64,000 bases of DNA from Streptomyces lichenis (lineage in GTDB: Bacteria; Actinomycetota; Actinomycetes; Streptomycetales; Streptomycetaceae), in contig NZ_JALPTH010000006.1 in NCBI RefSeq assembly GCF_023218175.1, positions 1-64,000 of the forward strand. Reading direction: 5' to 3'. How positions within the stretch are numbered: position 1 is the first letter of the stretch; the number at the start of each line of letters is the position of its first letter. Below, piece by piece: positions 46,436 to 54,709 of this stretch. Below the pieces are notes generated by a model that was given only the letters and a program-made list of their open reading frames with translations, was not told the origin of the DNA and did not search any database. The position numbers were made by a program, and so were the translations under genes.

Positions 46436-46544
46436 AATGCTGTTGGGGTACTGCGGTGTTACTGCTGCGCGCTGCGGCTCGAAGGGGGCGGGTGTTGCCT
46501 ACGCGCTGTAGGCGCCGCCCGGAGGCCGGGAGCGGTGGCGTCGG

Positions 46545-46802
46545 TCAGGCGCTGGCGTTGCGCGCCCGGTTGCGGGCGGCGCGGCGCTTCATGGCGCGTC
46601 GCTCGTCCTCGCTGAGGCCACCCCAGACGCCGGAGTCCTGGCCGGACTCAAGCGCCCACTGCAGGCACTGCTCCATGACGGGGCAACGCCGGCAGACAGC
46701 CTTGGCTTCCTCGATCTGCAGCAGCGCGGGACCGGTGTTGCCGATGGGGAAGAACAGCTCGGGGTCTTCCTCACGACACACGGCGTTGTGACGCCAGTCC
46801 AT
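46545..46802 (-). CDS. wblE: WhiB-family iron-sulfur regulator WblE (WhiB1 type)
   Basis: This 85-residue protein has the four cluster-binding cysteines of the family: Cys9, Cys37, Cys40 and Cys46 (CRRCPVMEQC). The GVWGG turn and a basic DNA-binding tail (RRAMKRRAARNRARNASA) follow. The DPELFFP segment is typical. Sequence, size and position (near a PdtaS kinase and a lipid-kinase-like gene) agree with WblE, the orthologue of mycobacterial WhiB1, an essential NO-sensitive regulator that binds the principal sigma factor. A 318-base upstream region contains its promoter. Confidence 0.95.
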   Translation of the reverse strand: MDWRHNAVCREEDPELFFPIGNTGPALLQIEEAKAVCRRCPVMEQCLQWALESGQDSGVWGGLSEDERRAMKRRAARNRARNASA

Positions 46803-47099
46803 GGCTGCTACCTCTCCTTGGTGTTACTCAGGGTTTGCTTGTGAATGTGAACGCTTTCACGAATCCCCCGACAACGGAAGGGCCGACGGTTGAAGGAACC
46901 GTGGAGGTCCTGAGTTCGAGGAGGGATTCTGGCTCTCAGCGGAGGCCGGTCCTGCGGGCCGTCCCGAGCGCCACGTAGAGATTCCCAAACCTCAGAGGCG
47001 GATACAACCCCCTCCGAAAGATTTTTTTTGATTCCTCGGTGTCGGGTGGGTCACAGACGTACTTCTATGGGGTGGATCCTGGTCCGTACGTTCGAGATA
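46803..47099 (-). promoter_or_regulatory. wblE upstream region
   Basis: No gene is seen in this 297-base stretch. It holds the inverted repeat GTGAA-CGCT-TTCAC (46847-46860) about 45 bases before wblE and an AT-rich patch with eight consecutive T near 47022-47030, rare in this genome. These are likely promoter and operator elements of wblE. Confidence 0.45.
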
Positions 47100-47116
47100 A
47101 AGGGCCAAGGGCCCTT
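47100..47116 (-). terminator. Short hairpin after the lipid-kinase gene
   Basis: AAGGGCC (47100-47106) pairs with GGCCCTT (47110-47116) around a three-base loop, immediately downstream of the diacylglycerol-kinase-family gene on its strand and followed by TTTAT. Confidence 0.6.
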
Positions 47117-47120
47117 CCAC

Positions 47121-48089
47121 TCACACAATCACACGCAGTGCACGGCGAACGCCTGTGAACGTCACGCTGGTACGCACGCCGAGGTGGTCTCCGTCCATCT
47201 GGAAGGGGATCGGGACCTTGGAATGCAAGGTGAAGTCGGTCAGGTCGGGAAAGGCCAGGGCGTGCCTTCCCTGCGGCCCGCGCTCGGGGGTGGAGGTGAG
47301 CAACTGGGTCGCGTAACGGGCGACCGCAGGGGTGGAGAGCCGGTCCAGTCCGAGCACGTCGAGCGCGGTGTCGAAGGACGCGGTGGGGGACGCGTACACC
47401 GGGCGGTTGCCCAGATAGGTCCAGGGGGAGGTGTTGCAGACTATCGACAGCGCCAGGCCCTCGACCGGCTCGTGCCCGGGGCGCTCCAGCGAGATGGTGC
47501 CGTGCCGGCGGCGCGGTTCGCCGAGGAACTGGCGTACGGCCTGGCGGATGTAGAGGGAGTGGGTGGAGCGCCGGCCGCGTTCGCGCTGCTGCTCGACCCG
47601 GCCGATCACCCCGGCGTCGAAGCCGAGGCCGGCGCAGAAGGTGAACCAGCGCGCGGGCACCGACTCGTCCTCGGTGTCCGGCGTCCCCGAGGCCAGTCCC
47701 AGCCCGACCGTGCGGTCCCGCCGCTCGTTCAGCGCGTCCAGGATGGCGCCGGTCGCCTCCACCGGATCGTTGGGCAGGCCCAGGGCGCGCGCGAAGACAT
47801 TGGTGGAGCCGCCGGGCACCACCGCGAGATGGGGGAGCCGGTCCGGGTCGGGGCCGTGGTGCAGCAGCCCGTTGGCCACCTCGTTGACGGTGCCGTCGCC
47901 GCCGAGCGCCACGACCAGGTCGACGTCCCCGGACTCGGCGGCCCGCCGGGCCAGGTCGCGGGCGTGCCCCCGGTGCTCGGTGGACACCGCCTCCAGCTTC
48001 ATCTCGCTGGCCAGCGCGTGGATCAGTACGTCACGGGTGCGGGCACTGGTGGTGGTGGCTGCCGGGTTGACCACGAGAAGTGCGCGCAT
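47121..48089 (-). CDS. Diacylglycerol kinase catalytic-domain protein
   Basis: This 322-residue protein has the DAGK/sphingosine-kinase fold. The nucleotide motif LVVALGGDGTVNEVANGLL is at about residues 58-76, and GGSTNVFARALGLP, which binds phosphate, follows. The C-terminal beta domain contains FTFCAGLGFDAGVIGRVE and VCNTSPWTYLGNRPVYASP. It phosphorylates a lipid, probably diacylglycerol or an isoprenoid alcohol; which one is unknown. ATG at 48089 begins MRALLVVNPAATTTSARTRD. It is divergent from a small membrane-protein gene. Confidence 0.9.
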   Translation of the reverse strand: MRALLVVNPAATTTSARTRDVLIHALASEMKLEAVSTEHRGHARDLARRAAESGDVDLVVALGGDGTVNEVANGLLHHGPDPDRLPHLAVVPGGSTNVFARALGLPNDPVEATGAILDALNERRDRTVGLGLASGTPDTEDESVPARWFTFCAGLGFDAGVIGRVEQQRERGRRSTHSLYIRQAVRQFLGEPRRRHGTISLERPGHEPVEGLALSIVCNTSPWTYLGNRPVYASPTASFDTALDVLGLDRLSTPAVARYATQLLTSTPERGPQGRHALAFPDLTDFTLHSKVPIPFQMDGDHLGVRTSVTFTGVRRALRVIV

Positions 48090-48179
48090 GCCCGCCAGGT
48101 TACCTACCGTGCGGTACCGAAACCCAAGCCCGCCCGGCCGGGCCCCCGCCCGGCTACCCCCTGCCGATACGCTCTGGGG

Positions 48180-48647
48180 GTGAGCAGTGCCAAGCAGACC
48201 CCCGACCGCACCCCTGCCGACGCGGACCCCCTGGCCGACCCGGCCGACGACTCCGCACCCGGGCGCACCGCCCGGGTGACCGGTGCCGCGGCCATCGCCG
48301 CCGCCGAGGCGCTGGCCCTCTTCGCCGGCGGGGTGTACGTCCTGGTGGGCAGCGTGACCGGGCACCCCGACAAGATGACGCAGGCGGTGACCGGCGGCGT
48401 CACCCTGATCGTCCTCGGGCTCATCCCGCTGATCGCCGCGCGCGGGCTGCTGCGCCGCCGCAGCTGGAGCCGGGGCCCGGCGGTGATCACCCAGCTGATG
48501 GCGCTGCCGGTGGCCTGGACGCTGCTCCAGGAGGACAGCGCCGCCATCCCGGCCGGGATCCTGCTGGGGGCCCTCGCGATCACCGGGCTGGTGCTGCTCT
48601 TCCACCCCACGACCACCCGGGCCCTGAACATCCGCCCCCGCGCCTGA
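48180..48647 (+). CDS. Four-helix membrane protein of unknown function
   Basis: This 155-residue protein has a disordered, acidic N-terminus of about 30 residues followed by four predicted membrane helices (residues 33-58, 67-92, 98-115 and 122-140). There are no catalytic motifs. GTG at 48180 follows GGGG. It is convergent to the SigH-type gene with only 21 bases between stops. Conserved in layout in streptomycetes, function unknown. Confidence 0.78.
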   Translation: MSSAKQTPDRTPADADPLADPADDSAPGRTARVTGAAAIAAAEALALFAGGVYVLVGSVTGHPDKMTQAVTGGVTLIVLGLIPLIAARGLLRRRSWSRGPAVITQLMALPVAWTLLQEDSAAIPAGILLGALAITGLVLLFHPTTTRALNIRPRA

Positions 48648-48668
48648 CCCCGTACCCGAAGGGCCGGA

Positions 48669-49679
48669 TCACTCCTCGACCAGCAGCCGTTCCCGGAGCT
48701 GGGCCAGGGTGCGGGCGAGCAGCCGGGAGACGTGCATCTGCGAGATGCCGACCTCCTGCGCGATCTGCGACTGGGTCATGTTCCCGAAGAACCGCAGCAG
48801 CAGGATCCGCTTCTCACGCGGCGGCAGACCCTCCAGCAGCGGCTTGAGCGACTCGCGGTACTCGACGCCCTCCAGCGCCTCGTCCTCCGCGCCCAGGGTG
48901 TCCGCCACCGCCGGCGACTCGTCGTCGGTGTCCGGGACGTCCAGCGAGAGCGTCGAGTACGCGTTGGCGGACTCCAGCCCCTCCAGGACCTCCTCCTCCG
49001 AGATGCCGAGCCGCTCGGCCAGCTCGTGCACGGTGGGGGAGCGGCCGTGCAGCTGGGACAGCTCGGCGGTGGCCGTGGTCAGCGACAGCCGCAGCTCCTG
49101 GAGCCGGCGCGGCACCCGCACCGCCCAGCCCTTGTCCCGGAAGTGCCGCTTGATCTCGCCGACCACGGTCGGGGTGGCGTAGGTGGAGAACTCCACGCCC
49201 CGGTCCGGGTCGAACCGGTCGACCGACTTGATCAGCCCGATGGTGGCGACCTGGGTCAGGTCGTCCAGCGGCTCCCCGCGGTTGCGGAAGCGCCGGGCCA
49301 GGTGCTCCACCAGCGGCAGGTGCATCCGCACCAGCTGGTTGCGCAGCTCGGCCCGGGCCGGGGAGCCGTCCGGCAGCTCCCGCAGCCGCAGGAACAGGTC
49401 CCGCGCCCCGCCGCGGTCCGCGGCCTGGCGGTCCTGCCCCTCGGCCCGGCCGCGACGCTGCTGCTGCCGCTCGTCCGCCTGCTCGCTCATCGGCTCCGCC
49501 CTCCCCCGCCGGCCCGTCCGGGAGGCGCCCCCCGGACGCGCCGGCACGGGCGCGTCGTCGAGGCCGTCCACCGGGTGCGGCCGTGCCTGCTGTTCCGGGA
49601 TGCCCTCCGGCGAGCTCAGCGCCCGGGGGCCGCGCTCCTCGCGCTCCTCGTCTCGCACCGGACCGTCCCCGTTCCTCAC
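48669..49679 (-). CDS. sigH: SigB/SigF-type stress sigma factor (SigH-like)
   Basis: This group 3 sigma factor has no region 1.1. Region 2 is MHLPLVEHLARRFRNRGEPLDDLTQVATIGLIKSVDRFDP in outline, region 3 covers VPRRLQELRLSLTTATAELS, and region 4 ends GNMTQSQIAQEVGISQMHVSRLLARTLAQLRE. GTG at 49679 overlaps the anti-sigma stop as GTGA and gives 336 residues. An internal ATG at 49490 with GGGAGGGCGGAG upstream gives a 273-residue form. S. coelicolor SigH is made as several isoforms from alternative starts, so both may be used. The position next to its antagonist fits osmotic stress and development control. Confidence 0.9.
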   Translation of the reverse strand: MRNGDGPVRDEEREERGPRALSSPEGIPEQQARPHPVDGLDDAPVPARPGGASRTGRRGRAEPMSEQADERQQQRRGRAEGQDRQAADRGGARDLFLRLRELPDGSPARAELRNQLVRMHLPLVEHLARRFRNRGEPLDDLTQVATIGLIKSVDRFDPDRGVEFSTYATPTVVGEIKRHFRDKGWAVRVPRRLQELRLSLTTATAELSQLHGRSPTVHELAERLGISEEEVLEGLESANAYSTLSLDVPDTDDESPAVADTLGAEDEALEGVEYRESLKPLLEGLPPREKRILLLRFFGNMTQSQIAQEVGISQMHVSRLLARTLAQLRERLLVEE

Positions 49680-50089
49680 GCCGGCCCGGGACCCGCGCCG
49701 CGCTGTTTGTACAGGCTGATGGAGACCGTCCGGTCGTCGGCGACGGACGAGTCGACCTTGCCGGCCAGCGCGGAGAGCACCGTCCAGGCGAAGGTGTCGC
49801 GCTCCGGTGCCCGGCCGTCGGTCGTCGGCGCCGAGACGGTCACGTCGAGCGCGTCGTCGACGAGACGGAAGACGCAGCTGAGGACCGAGCCGGGCACGGC
49901 CTGCTGGAGCAGGATCGCGCACGCCTCGTCCACCGCGATGCGCAGGTCCTCGATCTCGTCGAGAGTGAAGTCCAACCGGGCCGCCAGTCCGGCCGTGGCC
50001 GTACGCAGCACGGACAGGTAGGCACCCGCAGCGGGCAGCCGGACTTCCACGAAGTCCTGGGTCCCGGGCTCGCCTGCGATCTGGGACAC
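49676..50089 (-). CDS. rshA: RsbW-type anti-sigma factor (RshA/UshX-like)
   Basis: This 137-residue serine-kinase-type anti-sigma factor of the GHKL ATPase fold has an N box DEIEDLRIAVDEACAILL, and a reduced later ATP region around DTFAWTVLSALAGKVDSS. It should bind and inhibit the sigma factor encoded immediately after it. GTG at 50089 (VSQIAGEPGTQDFVEV) has GGAGG five bases before it. Longer in-frame starts upstream lack ribosome binding sites. The stop overlaps the sigH start by four bases. Confidence 0.9.
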   Translation of the reverse strand: MSQIAGEPGTQDFVEVRLPAAGAYLSVLRTATAGLAARLDFTLDEIEDLRIAVDEACAILLQQAVPGSVLSCVFRLVDDALDVTVSAPTTDGRAPERDTFAWTVLSALAGKVDSSVADDRTVSISLYKQRGAGPGPA

Positions 50090-50422
50090 CCTCACCTCCA
50101 AGGTGGCACAAGCTCTCTCAAGGCCCCGGGGGAAGGCAACCCGCCGGGAACCGGTGCGGTAACGCGGACACAGCGGATGCGTATGACCCACTGACCCGCG
50201 TGACGCTATCGCGATCCATGGTGCCGTGTCGCCAGAGCCCCCATCCTGGCCCTTGTCACTCATGGTAAGCACATGAGTACGCTCTGTGGCTAGGGGTCCG
50301 GGGGCACCAATCGCGAGAATCCGGCGGAGGGTTGACGTACCCAGGCGCCGTGCCCTCGAACCGCGGCGGTGCCGAACCGTGACGCCCCGCGCACCGCCCG
50401 TACCACCGGACCCGGATCCGGA

Positions 50423-50683
50423 TCAGACCAGGGAACCGTCCTCGAAACACCAGCGCCAGTCCTCGCCCGGCTCGAAGGTGCGCATCACCGGATGGCCGGT
50501 CTGCTCGAAGTGGCCCGTGGCGTGCCGGCCGGCCGAGGTGTCGCAGCAGCCGACGTGCCCGCAGACCAGGCACTTGCGCAGCTGCACCGGATGCGTCCCG
50601 GCCGCCAGGCACTCGGGGCAGGTGTCGGTCAGCGGCGCCGGCTCGGGGCGCGGCAGTTCCGTCACATGCGGACACTCGATCAT
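50423..50683 (-). CDS. UBP-type zinc-finger protein
   Basis: This 86-residue protein is a single UBP (ZnF-UBP) domain, the fold that in eukaryotes binds the free C-terminus of ubiquitin. Zinc ligands are visible in ECPHV, CPECLAAG, RKCLVCGHVGCCDTS and in the His-rich GRHATGHFEQTGHP. Actinobacterial stand-alone copies are common, and their ligand is unknown. No ubiquitin-like or deubiquitinase gene is adjacent. ATG at 50683 is chosen. It lies between the sigma/anti-sigma pair and a Na+/H+ antiporter. Confidence 0.9.
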   Translation of the reverse strand: MIECPHVTELPRPEPAPLTDTCPECLAAGTHPVQLRKCLVCGHVGCCDTSAGRHATGHFEQTGHPVMRTFEPGEDWRWCFEDGSLV

Positions 50684-50780
50684 GATGGCCAGGTTACGAC
50701 GGTCGCGGCCGTGAGGCCACGGCGGCGGCCGGGCGAGGCCGCGGGGCCGGGGCGCCGGCCGGGAGAGCGGGGAGGAACCC

Positions 50781-52382
50781 ATGGACGTACTGCCCCTCGT
50801 GGCGCTGATCGCGGTCAGCGCCGCCATCGCCGGGGCGGCCCGCCGCACGCCCGTCCCGGCACCGCTGCTGCTGGTCGCGGTCGGACTCGGCGTCTCCTAC
50901 CTGCCCGGGGTGCCGGACTACACCCTGGACCCGCACATCGTGCTGCCCCTGCTGCTCCCGCCGCTGCTGCACACCGCCGCGCTGGACTCCTCGTACCTGG
51001 ACCTGCGGGCCAACATCCGGCCGGTCGCGCTGCTGTCGGTCGGCTACGTCCTGTTCGCCACCGTCGCCGTCGGCTACCTGGCCTACCTGGTGGTGCCCGA
51101 CCTGCCGCTGACCGCCGCGCTGGTGCTGGGCGCGGTGGTGGCCCCGCCGGACGCGGTCGCGGCCACCGCGATCGCCCGGCGGCTGGGACTGCCCGGCCGG
51201 ATCACCACCATCCTCCAGGGCGAGTCCCTGGTGAACGACGCCACCGCGATCACCGCGTACAAGGTGGCGCTGGCCGCGGCGGTGGGGGAAGGGGTCAGCT
51301 GGGCGGGCGGGATCGCCGAGTTCGCCGTGGCCGCGCTGGGCGGGGTGGTGGTGGGCCTGGTGCTGATGGTGCCGATCCACTGGCTGCGCCGGCGGCTGCG
51401 CGACCCGCTGCTGAAGAACACCGTCTCGCTGCTCATCCCGTTCGTCGCCTACGCGGTCGCCGAGCGGGTGCACGCCTCCGGGGTGCTCGCCGTGGTGGTG
51501 GTCGCCCTCTACCTGGGCCACCGCTCCTGGCAGGTGGACTTCGCCACCCGGCTCCAGGAGGACGCGGTGTGGAAGGTGGTCGCCTTCGTGCTGGAGTCCT
51601 CCGTCTTCGCGCTGATCGGCCTCCAGCTCGCCTATGTGGTGCGGGGGCTGGGGGAGTACGGGATCGGGGAGGCCGCCTGGTACGCGGCGGCCGTCTTCCT
51701 GGCGGTGGTGGTGGCCCGGTTCGTCTGGGTCTTCCCCGTCACGTACCTCATCCGGCTGGTGTCCCCCACCCTCCGCGGCCGCCGCTCGCAGCTGCCCTGG
51801 ACCTCGCCGATCGTGATCGGCTGGGCCGGGATGCGGGGCGTGGTGTCGCTGGCCATCGCCTTCTCCATCCCGGTCGCCACCGACGGGGAGCCGTTCCCGG
51901 CCCGCAACCTGGTGCTCTTCCTGACCTTCACCACGGTCATCGGGACCCTGGTGGTGCAGGGGCTCACCCTGCCGCCGCTGATCCGGGTCCTGAAGCTGCC
52001 CGGTCGGGACGCGCAGGCCGAGACCCTCGCCGAGGCGCAGGCCCAGAGCGAGGCCTCCACCGCCTCCCGGCAGCGGCTGGACGAGCTCCTGGCCGACGAG
52101 CGCAACACCCTGCCCGAGCCGCTCGCCCAGCGGCTGCGTGCGGTCCTGGAGCGCCGCCGCAACGCGGTCTGGGAACGGCTCGGCGCGGTCAACGAGATCA
52201 CCGGGGAGTCCGCGGACGACACCTACCGCCGGCTGGCCCGCGAGGTGATCGACGCCGAGCGCGAGGTCTTCGTCCGGCTGCGCGACGAGCGCCGCATCGA
52301 CGACGAGATGATGCGCACCCTGCTCCGCCGCCTGGACCTGGAGGAAGCCGCGGCCTACCGGGAGGCGGGCACCGAGACCTGA
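50781..52382 (+). CDS. CPA1 family Na+/H+ antiporter
   Basis: This 533-residue antiporter has about 12 membrane helices to residue 410 and a cytoplasmic C-terminal helical tail of 120 residues. The ND motif of CPA1 exchangers is in LQGESLVNDATAITAYK, and VVAPPDAVAATAIARRLGLP is the preceding family signature. It exchanges protons for Na+ (or K+) for pH and salt homeostasis. The tail (ERRRNAVWERLGAVNEITGES) resembles regulatory ends of NhaP-like proteins. GGGGAGGAACCC precedes the ATG. The closeness to a SigH-type osmotic stress factor is suggestive only. Confidence 0.92.
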   Translation: MDVLPLVALIAVSAAIAGAARRTPVPAPLLLVAVGLGVSYLPGVPDYTLDPHIVLPLLLPPLLHTAALDSSYLDLRANIRPVALLSVGYVLFATVAVGYLAYLVVPDLPLTAALVLGAVVAPPDAVAATAIARRLGLPGRITTILQGESLVNDATAITAYKVALAAAVGEGVSWAGGIAEFAVAALGGVVVGLVLMVPIHWLRRRLRDPLLKNTVSLLIPFVAYAVAERVHASGVLAVVVVALYLGHRSWQVDFATRLQEDAVWKVVAFVLESSVFALIGLQLAYVVRGLGEYGIGEAAWYAAAVFLAVVVARFVWVFPVTYLIRLVSPTLRGRRSQLPWTSPIVIGWAGMRGVVSLAIAFSIPVATDGEPFPARNLVLFLTFTTVIGTLVVQGLTLPPLIRVLKLPGRDAQAETLAEAQAQSEASTASRQRLDELLADERNTLPEPLAQRLRAVLERRRNAVWERLGAVNEITGESADDTYRRLAREVIDAEREVFVRLRDERRIDDEMMRTLLRRLDLEEAAAYREAGTET

Positions 52383-52451
52383 GCCGCGGGCCTTGCCGGC
52401 CGGGTCACCCGGAGCCGCGGGCCCGCCGGGCGGCCCCGGGGTCGGCCGGGG

Positions 52452-53408
52452 CTACCCGGCCACTGCGGGGCCGCCCGGGTTCCCGCCGTCGCCCGGGCCT
52501 CCGTCGCCGCCCGGGTCGCCCGGCCCGGGGGTGCCGGTGATGACGGCGGCGAGGGTGGTTCCGGGTGGGAAGGCGCCCTCCTCGGTGAGGGTGGTGAGCC
52601 CGTGCAGCATTTTGGCCACATACAGCCGTTCCACCGCGAGCCCGTGGCGGGCGCCGAAGTCCTCGGCGAAGGCGTGCAGGGCAGGGGAGGTACGGGCGTA
52701 GCCGCCGCCGTGGAAGCGCTCGTCCAGGCTCCAGTCGCCCACCGGGCCGCCGTACGCGGAGGTCTGGAGCGCGCGTATCCCACCGCCCAGGAAGCCGCCG
52801 CGCAGCACCGGTATGCCGAGGGCCCGCTGCCCCGGGCCCAGGCCGGCGGCCAGTCCGGCGAGGGTGCCGCCGGTGCCGCAGGCCACCGCCACCACGTCGG
52901 CCCGGCCGCGCAGCTCCCGGCCCAGCTCGGCGCAGCCGCGTACGGCCAGGGCGTTGCTGCCGCCCTCGGGCACCACGGTGCTGCCCTCGGGCGCCCGGTC
53001 CAGCAGCGACGCCAGCACCTCCGGGTCGTCCTTGGCCCGGTAGGTGGCGCGGTCCACGAAGAGCAGCCGCATCCCGTCGGCGGCGCACCGGGCCAGCGAC
53101 GGGTTGAGCGGCCGGCCGGCGAGCTCGTCGCCGCGCACCACCCCGGTGGTGGGGAAGCCGAACAGCCGGCCGGCCGCCGCCACCGCCCGCAGGTGGTTGG
53201 AGTAGGCGCCGCCGAAGGTGAGCACCGGCCGCCCGGCCGCGGCGGCCAGATTGGGCGCCAGTTTGCGCCACTTGTTGCCGGGCAGCGCGGGATGGATCAG
53301 ATCGTCCCGCTTCAGCAGCAGCCGCACCCCCCGCCGGGCGAACCGCTCGTCCGCCACCTCGTCGAGCGGCGAGGGCAGACGGGGGTCGAGGGGCGGGGGC
53401 GCGTTCAC
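52452..53408 (-). CDS. PLP-dependent ACC deaminase/D-cysteine desulfhydrase family enzyme
   Basis: This 318-residue fold-type II PLP enzyme has the cofactor Lys in HPALPGNKWRKLAPNL, the substrate-binding TFGGAYSNHLRAVAAAG, and the phosphate loop VACGTGGTLAGLAAGL. It belongs to the ACC deaminase/D-cysteine desulfhydrase group. ACC deaminase would need specific residues I cannot confirm, so desulfhydrase-like activity is the safer call. The C-terminal 25 residues are a glycine/proline repeat (PGDPGGDGGPGDGGNPGG) absent from characterised enzymes. GTG at 53408 starts it. Confidence 0.85.
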   Translation of the reverse strand: MNAPPPLDPRLPSPLDEVADERFARRGVRLLLKRDDLIHPALPGNKWRKLAPNLAAAAGRPVLTFGGAYSNHLRAVAAAGRLFGFPTTGVVRGDELAGRPLNPSLARCAADGMRLLFVDRATYRAKDDPEVLASLLDRAPEGSTVVPEGGSNALAVRGCAELGRELRGRADVVAVACGTGGTLAGLAAGLGPGQRALGIPVLRGGFLGGGIRALQTSAYGGPVGDWSLDERFHGGGYARTSPALHAFAEDFGARHGLAVERLYVAKMLHGLTTLTEEGAFPPGTTLAAVITGTPGPGDPGGDGGPGDGGNPGGPAVAG

Positions 53409-53595
53409 CCGGCCATTGTCCCGCGGGCCCGGCCATCGGCCCGCGGGCAGGGCCATCGCCCCGCGGGCACAGCCGGTGCCCCGCGACCACGGCCGGTGTC
53501 CGCCGGTCACGGGCATCTCCGGCGAGGACGGCCATGGCCCGCGGGCACGGGCGGTGTCCCGTGCGCGCGGGACGTGCTCGGGCGGCCCGGCCGGC

Positions 53596-54186
53596 TCAGC
53601 CCAGGCGGCGGCCGACGCGGGTGCGCATGGTGTTCATCGAGAAGCCGCGCGGGTCGATCTTCCCCGGCTGCCACTCCAGATGGCCGATCACCGAGCGTTC
53701 GTTCCAGCCGTGCCAGCGGCAGATCGCGGCGGACGCCTTCTCGATGGCCAGCAGCTGCGCCTCGGGCCAGGGGTCCTCGCCGTCGCCGAGGTTCTCGCAC
53801 TCGAAGCCGTAGAAGTGCCGGTTCCCGTCGGTGTTGGACTCGTTGTCCGCCGGCAGGGCCGTCTCCGCGATGACGGCCCGCAGCACGTCGTCGTCGCCGA
53901 GCCCGGCGTGGTTGGCACGGCCGTAGCCGACCAGATGGACCCGGCCGTCCTTGGTGATCACCCCGTGGCAGAGCGGTCCGGGCAGGCCCGAGTAGCCGTC
54001 CCGGCAGATCCGCACGGTGGCGTCGGCTCCTCTGGTGACGGTGTGGTGGATCATCACCCCGTGCACCGGGCCCCAGGGGCCCTTGTGGTTGCGGTTGTGG
54101 GTGCGCCAGGAGCCGACCTGGACGACGGTCAGCCCCTCGTCACGCAGGATGTCGAGGAACGAACTCGCGGACATGGGTGTGGCCAT
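53596..54186 (-). CDS. Phage-type N-acetylmuramoyl-L-alanine amidase (Amidase_2)
   Basis: This 196-residue amidase has the T7-lysozyme/PGRP fold. Zinc ligands are the His in GVMIHHTVTRG and in SVIGHLEWQPGKIDPRG; a further active-site-type His lies in GRANHAGLGDDD, and HFYGFECEN is the family strand. It cuts between muramic acid and L-alanine. There is no signal peptide or membrane helix, so export would need a holin-like or other route, or the protein acts on lysis. It resembles endolysins of actinophages. AAGGAGG lies six bases before the ATG. It is divergent from the encapsulin gene, with 523 bases between. Confidence 0.9.
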   Translation of the reverse strand: MATPMSASSFLDILRDEGLTVVQVGSWRTHNRNHKGPWGPVHGVMIHHTVTRGADATVRICRDGYSGLPGPLCHGVITKDGRVHLVGYGRANHAGLGDDDVLRAVIAETALPADNESNTDGNRHFYGFECENLGDGEDPWPEAQLLAIEKASAAICRWHGWNERSVIGHLEWQPGKIDPRGFSMNTMRTRVGRRLG

Positions 54187-54709
54187 GGCCGCCTCCTTAC
54201 ATAGGACTGTCGGCCGCCGGGGCGAGGACGCGACCGGACGCGGCGGTCCGGCGGGTGCGTGGGGGGCGCCCCGGGGAGGCCGGGGGAGCGGGTCGGAGGG
54301 TGGTACGTACGGCGGCCGGCGATGTCTCGACGGTCGGTGCCCCGCGGGGATGGCGGGGGCAACGGGACCCGGGAGCGCGGGGATTCGGCGGAACCACCGC
54401 TACCGGAATCCGGCTGGTACCGGTTCCTTACCCGCTCGGACACCCTCCGTCCCCATCCGTGCGCGCTGCGTTGACCGGACCGTACACTTTCGGCCACCGC
54501 GCCCGAGCGCGGCCGGACGGGTGGAAACGCGCGGTATTGCCCCGCCGGCTCCCGTTTCAGTCCCACTCCTTCGTGTAATGGCGCCGTCACGCGTCGCGCT
54601 GACAGGCTCGTTGCCGCAGGCCGCCCGGTGATCACCCCGGGCGGTCCGCGCTGGGCGGTGCCCAGCGAGCAGGGGTCATGTGGATCGATGTGTGCGAGGG
54701 GAACAGTCC
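54187..54709 (+). promoter_or_regulatory. Upstream region of the encapsulin operon
   Basis: No gene is seen here. A SigB-like motif GTTTC (54554-54558), 14 bases, GTGTAA (54573-54578) resembles the GTTTN-N14-16-GGGTAT promoters of SigH/SigB-type factors, about 130 bases before the encapsulin start. A TTGACC at about 54473 is another candidate -35 without a good -10. Confidence 0.35.

Noticed and set aside
46456..46791. Plus-strand open frame opposite wblE
   Set aside because: It is the antisense shadow of the conserved WhiB-like gene and has no coding landmarks.
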